Shown here: piece after piece, positions 63,600 through 64,000 of the stretch | How the letters are laid out: every line of letters starts with the position of its first letter | How positions within the stretch are numbered: position 1 is the first letter of the stretch | From: Cyanodermella asteris | Lineage: Eukaryota > Ascomycota > Lecanoromycetes > Ostropales > Stictidaceae | Direction: 5' to 3' | Assembly (NCBI GenBank): GCA_900618795.1 | Contig: UYJD01000001.1 | Coordinates: 3,376,353-3,440,352, forward strand | DNA length: 64,000 nt | The notes under the pieces: generated by a model | The model's database searches: none | What the model was told of the DNA's origin: nothing | What the model saw: the letters and a program-made list of their open reading frames with translations, nothing else | Position numbers and translations under genes: made by a program

Positions 63600-64000
63600 A
63601 TGGCACCAACATTCGTTTTTGTTCCCGGCGCTTGGCACCCAGCCAGCTGTGCATCTTTGCTCATGGATGAGCTGGAAGCGGCTGGCTTTCCAGCTCAGGC
63701 AGCTCAACTCGCGACTGTAGGATCCACAAAGAAATTGATGGACGACGTTTCCCATCTCCGGGACGAGGTCTTGTTACCTCTATTGGACGTGGGGAGAGAC
63801 GTGATCTTTGTCTTGCATTCGTATGCCGGATTCCCTGGCGCAAGTGCGGTGAAAGGCCTCGGAAGGAGCTGCAGAAAGAGCGGAGGAGCCGTCATCGGGC
63901 TAGTATATCTCTCGGCCTTCGTACCTATCGAGAACGAAGCGCTGGTAGGATCAACCGAGGGTCAGCCGCCGCCGTTTATAACGGTTCATGTAAGATGAAT
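63600..64000 (+). CDS. Alpha/beta hydrolase, first exon (runs off the window)
   Basis: The ATG at 63600 opens MAPTFVFVPGAWHPASCASL, the typical start of a fungal AB_hydrolase_6-type protein. The oxyanion-side VPGAWH motif and the nucleophile region VLHSYAGFPG (Ser near residue 73, with Leu-His-Ser-Tyr in place of Gly-His-Ser-Tyr) are present, as is GLVYLSAFVP. The exon runs to 63989, where a GTAAGA donor follows codon 130; the rest lies outside the window. The substrate is unknown (esters are likely). Intact as far as seen. Confidence 0.8.

Overview
The window is nuclear DNA of a filamentous ascomycete (Pezizomycotina), most likely a dothideomycete. The main reasons are short introns of about 45-80 bp with GTRNGY-type donors and CTRAY-like branch points, TATA/CT-rich promoters, HET-domain genes, a DUF7492-like secreted protein, a CAP/PR-1 protein and a UPF0658-type Golgi protein. 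No rRNA, tRNA, CRISPR array or intact transposon was recognised by eye. Exon borders below come from reading splice consensus and frame; none is backed by transcript data.

Layout. 0.5-3.7 kb: an SDR oxidoreductase, a small three-exon possibly secreted protein and an unrecognised soluble protein. 4.2-4.4 kb: a 185-bp inverted-repeat (MITE-like) element. 4.9-6.9 kb: class I CPD photolyase with a presequence-like N-terminus and an internal start before a nuclear-type basic region. 7.0-9.2 kb: HET-domain gene 1. 10.8-13.7 kb: a secreted protein whose mature N-terminus would be histidine (LPMO-like) with a long Ser/Ala/Thr tail. 15.5-16.4 kb: a basic/acidic protein with a tandemly duplicated 86-codon module split by a TAG. 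17.5-21.1 kb: two unrecognised proteins, one largely disordered. 21.7-22.2 kb: a GPI-type Cys-containing protein with a poly-Met microsatellite and a frameshift. 23.0-24.7 kb: spartin/senescence-domain protein. 25.5-27.7 kb: HET gene 2. 28.5-29.8 kb: UPF0658-type Golgi membrane protein.

32.6-40.5 kb: a Gln/Ser-rich disordered protein, degenerate 72-bp repeats, a decayed multi-frame gene, and an SP-RING (MIZ) SUMO-ligase-like protein with a C-terminal SIM-like motif. 40.5-45 kb is mostly non-coding, ending in a TATA promoter and leader intron for a three-RRM (Nam8/Csx1/TIA-like) RNA-binding protein that may have extra 3' exons. 48.1-50.5 kb: a many-exon unrecognised gene. 51.3-52.4 kb: a Gre2-like reductase. 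53.2-54.0 kb: a secreted protein with dibasic sites near its C-terminus. 54.8-55.9 kb: a HET pseudogene. 56.4-57.1 kb: NDUFAF3-like complex I assembly factor. 57.7-58.3 kb: CAP/PR-1 protein. 59.5-61.7 kb: a Cys-rich protein and a single-pass Ser/Thr-rich membrane protein. 63.6 kb to the end: the first exon of an alpha/beta hydrolase.

The genes do not form one cluster or pathway: housekeeping genes (photolyase, spartin, UPF0658, SP-RING, RRM, NDUFAF3) are interleaved with accessory ones (HET, secreted, decayed). The most unusual items are the duplicated module interrupted by one stop codon, the foldback element, the decayed gene at 36-37 kb and the RRM gene's 3' exons. I found no convincing new multi-gene system.
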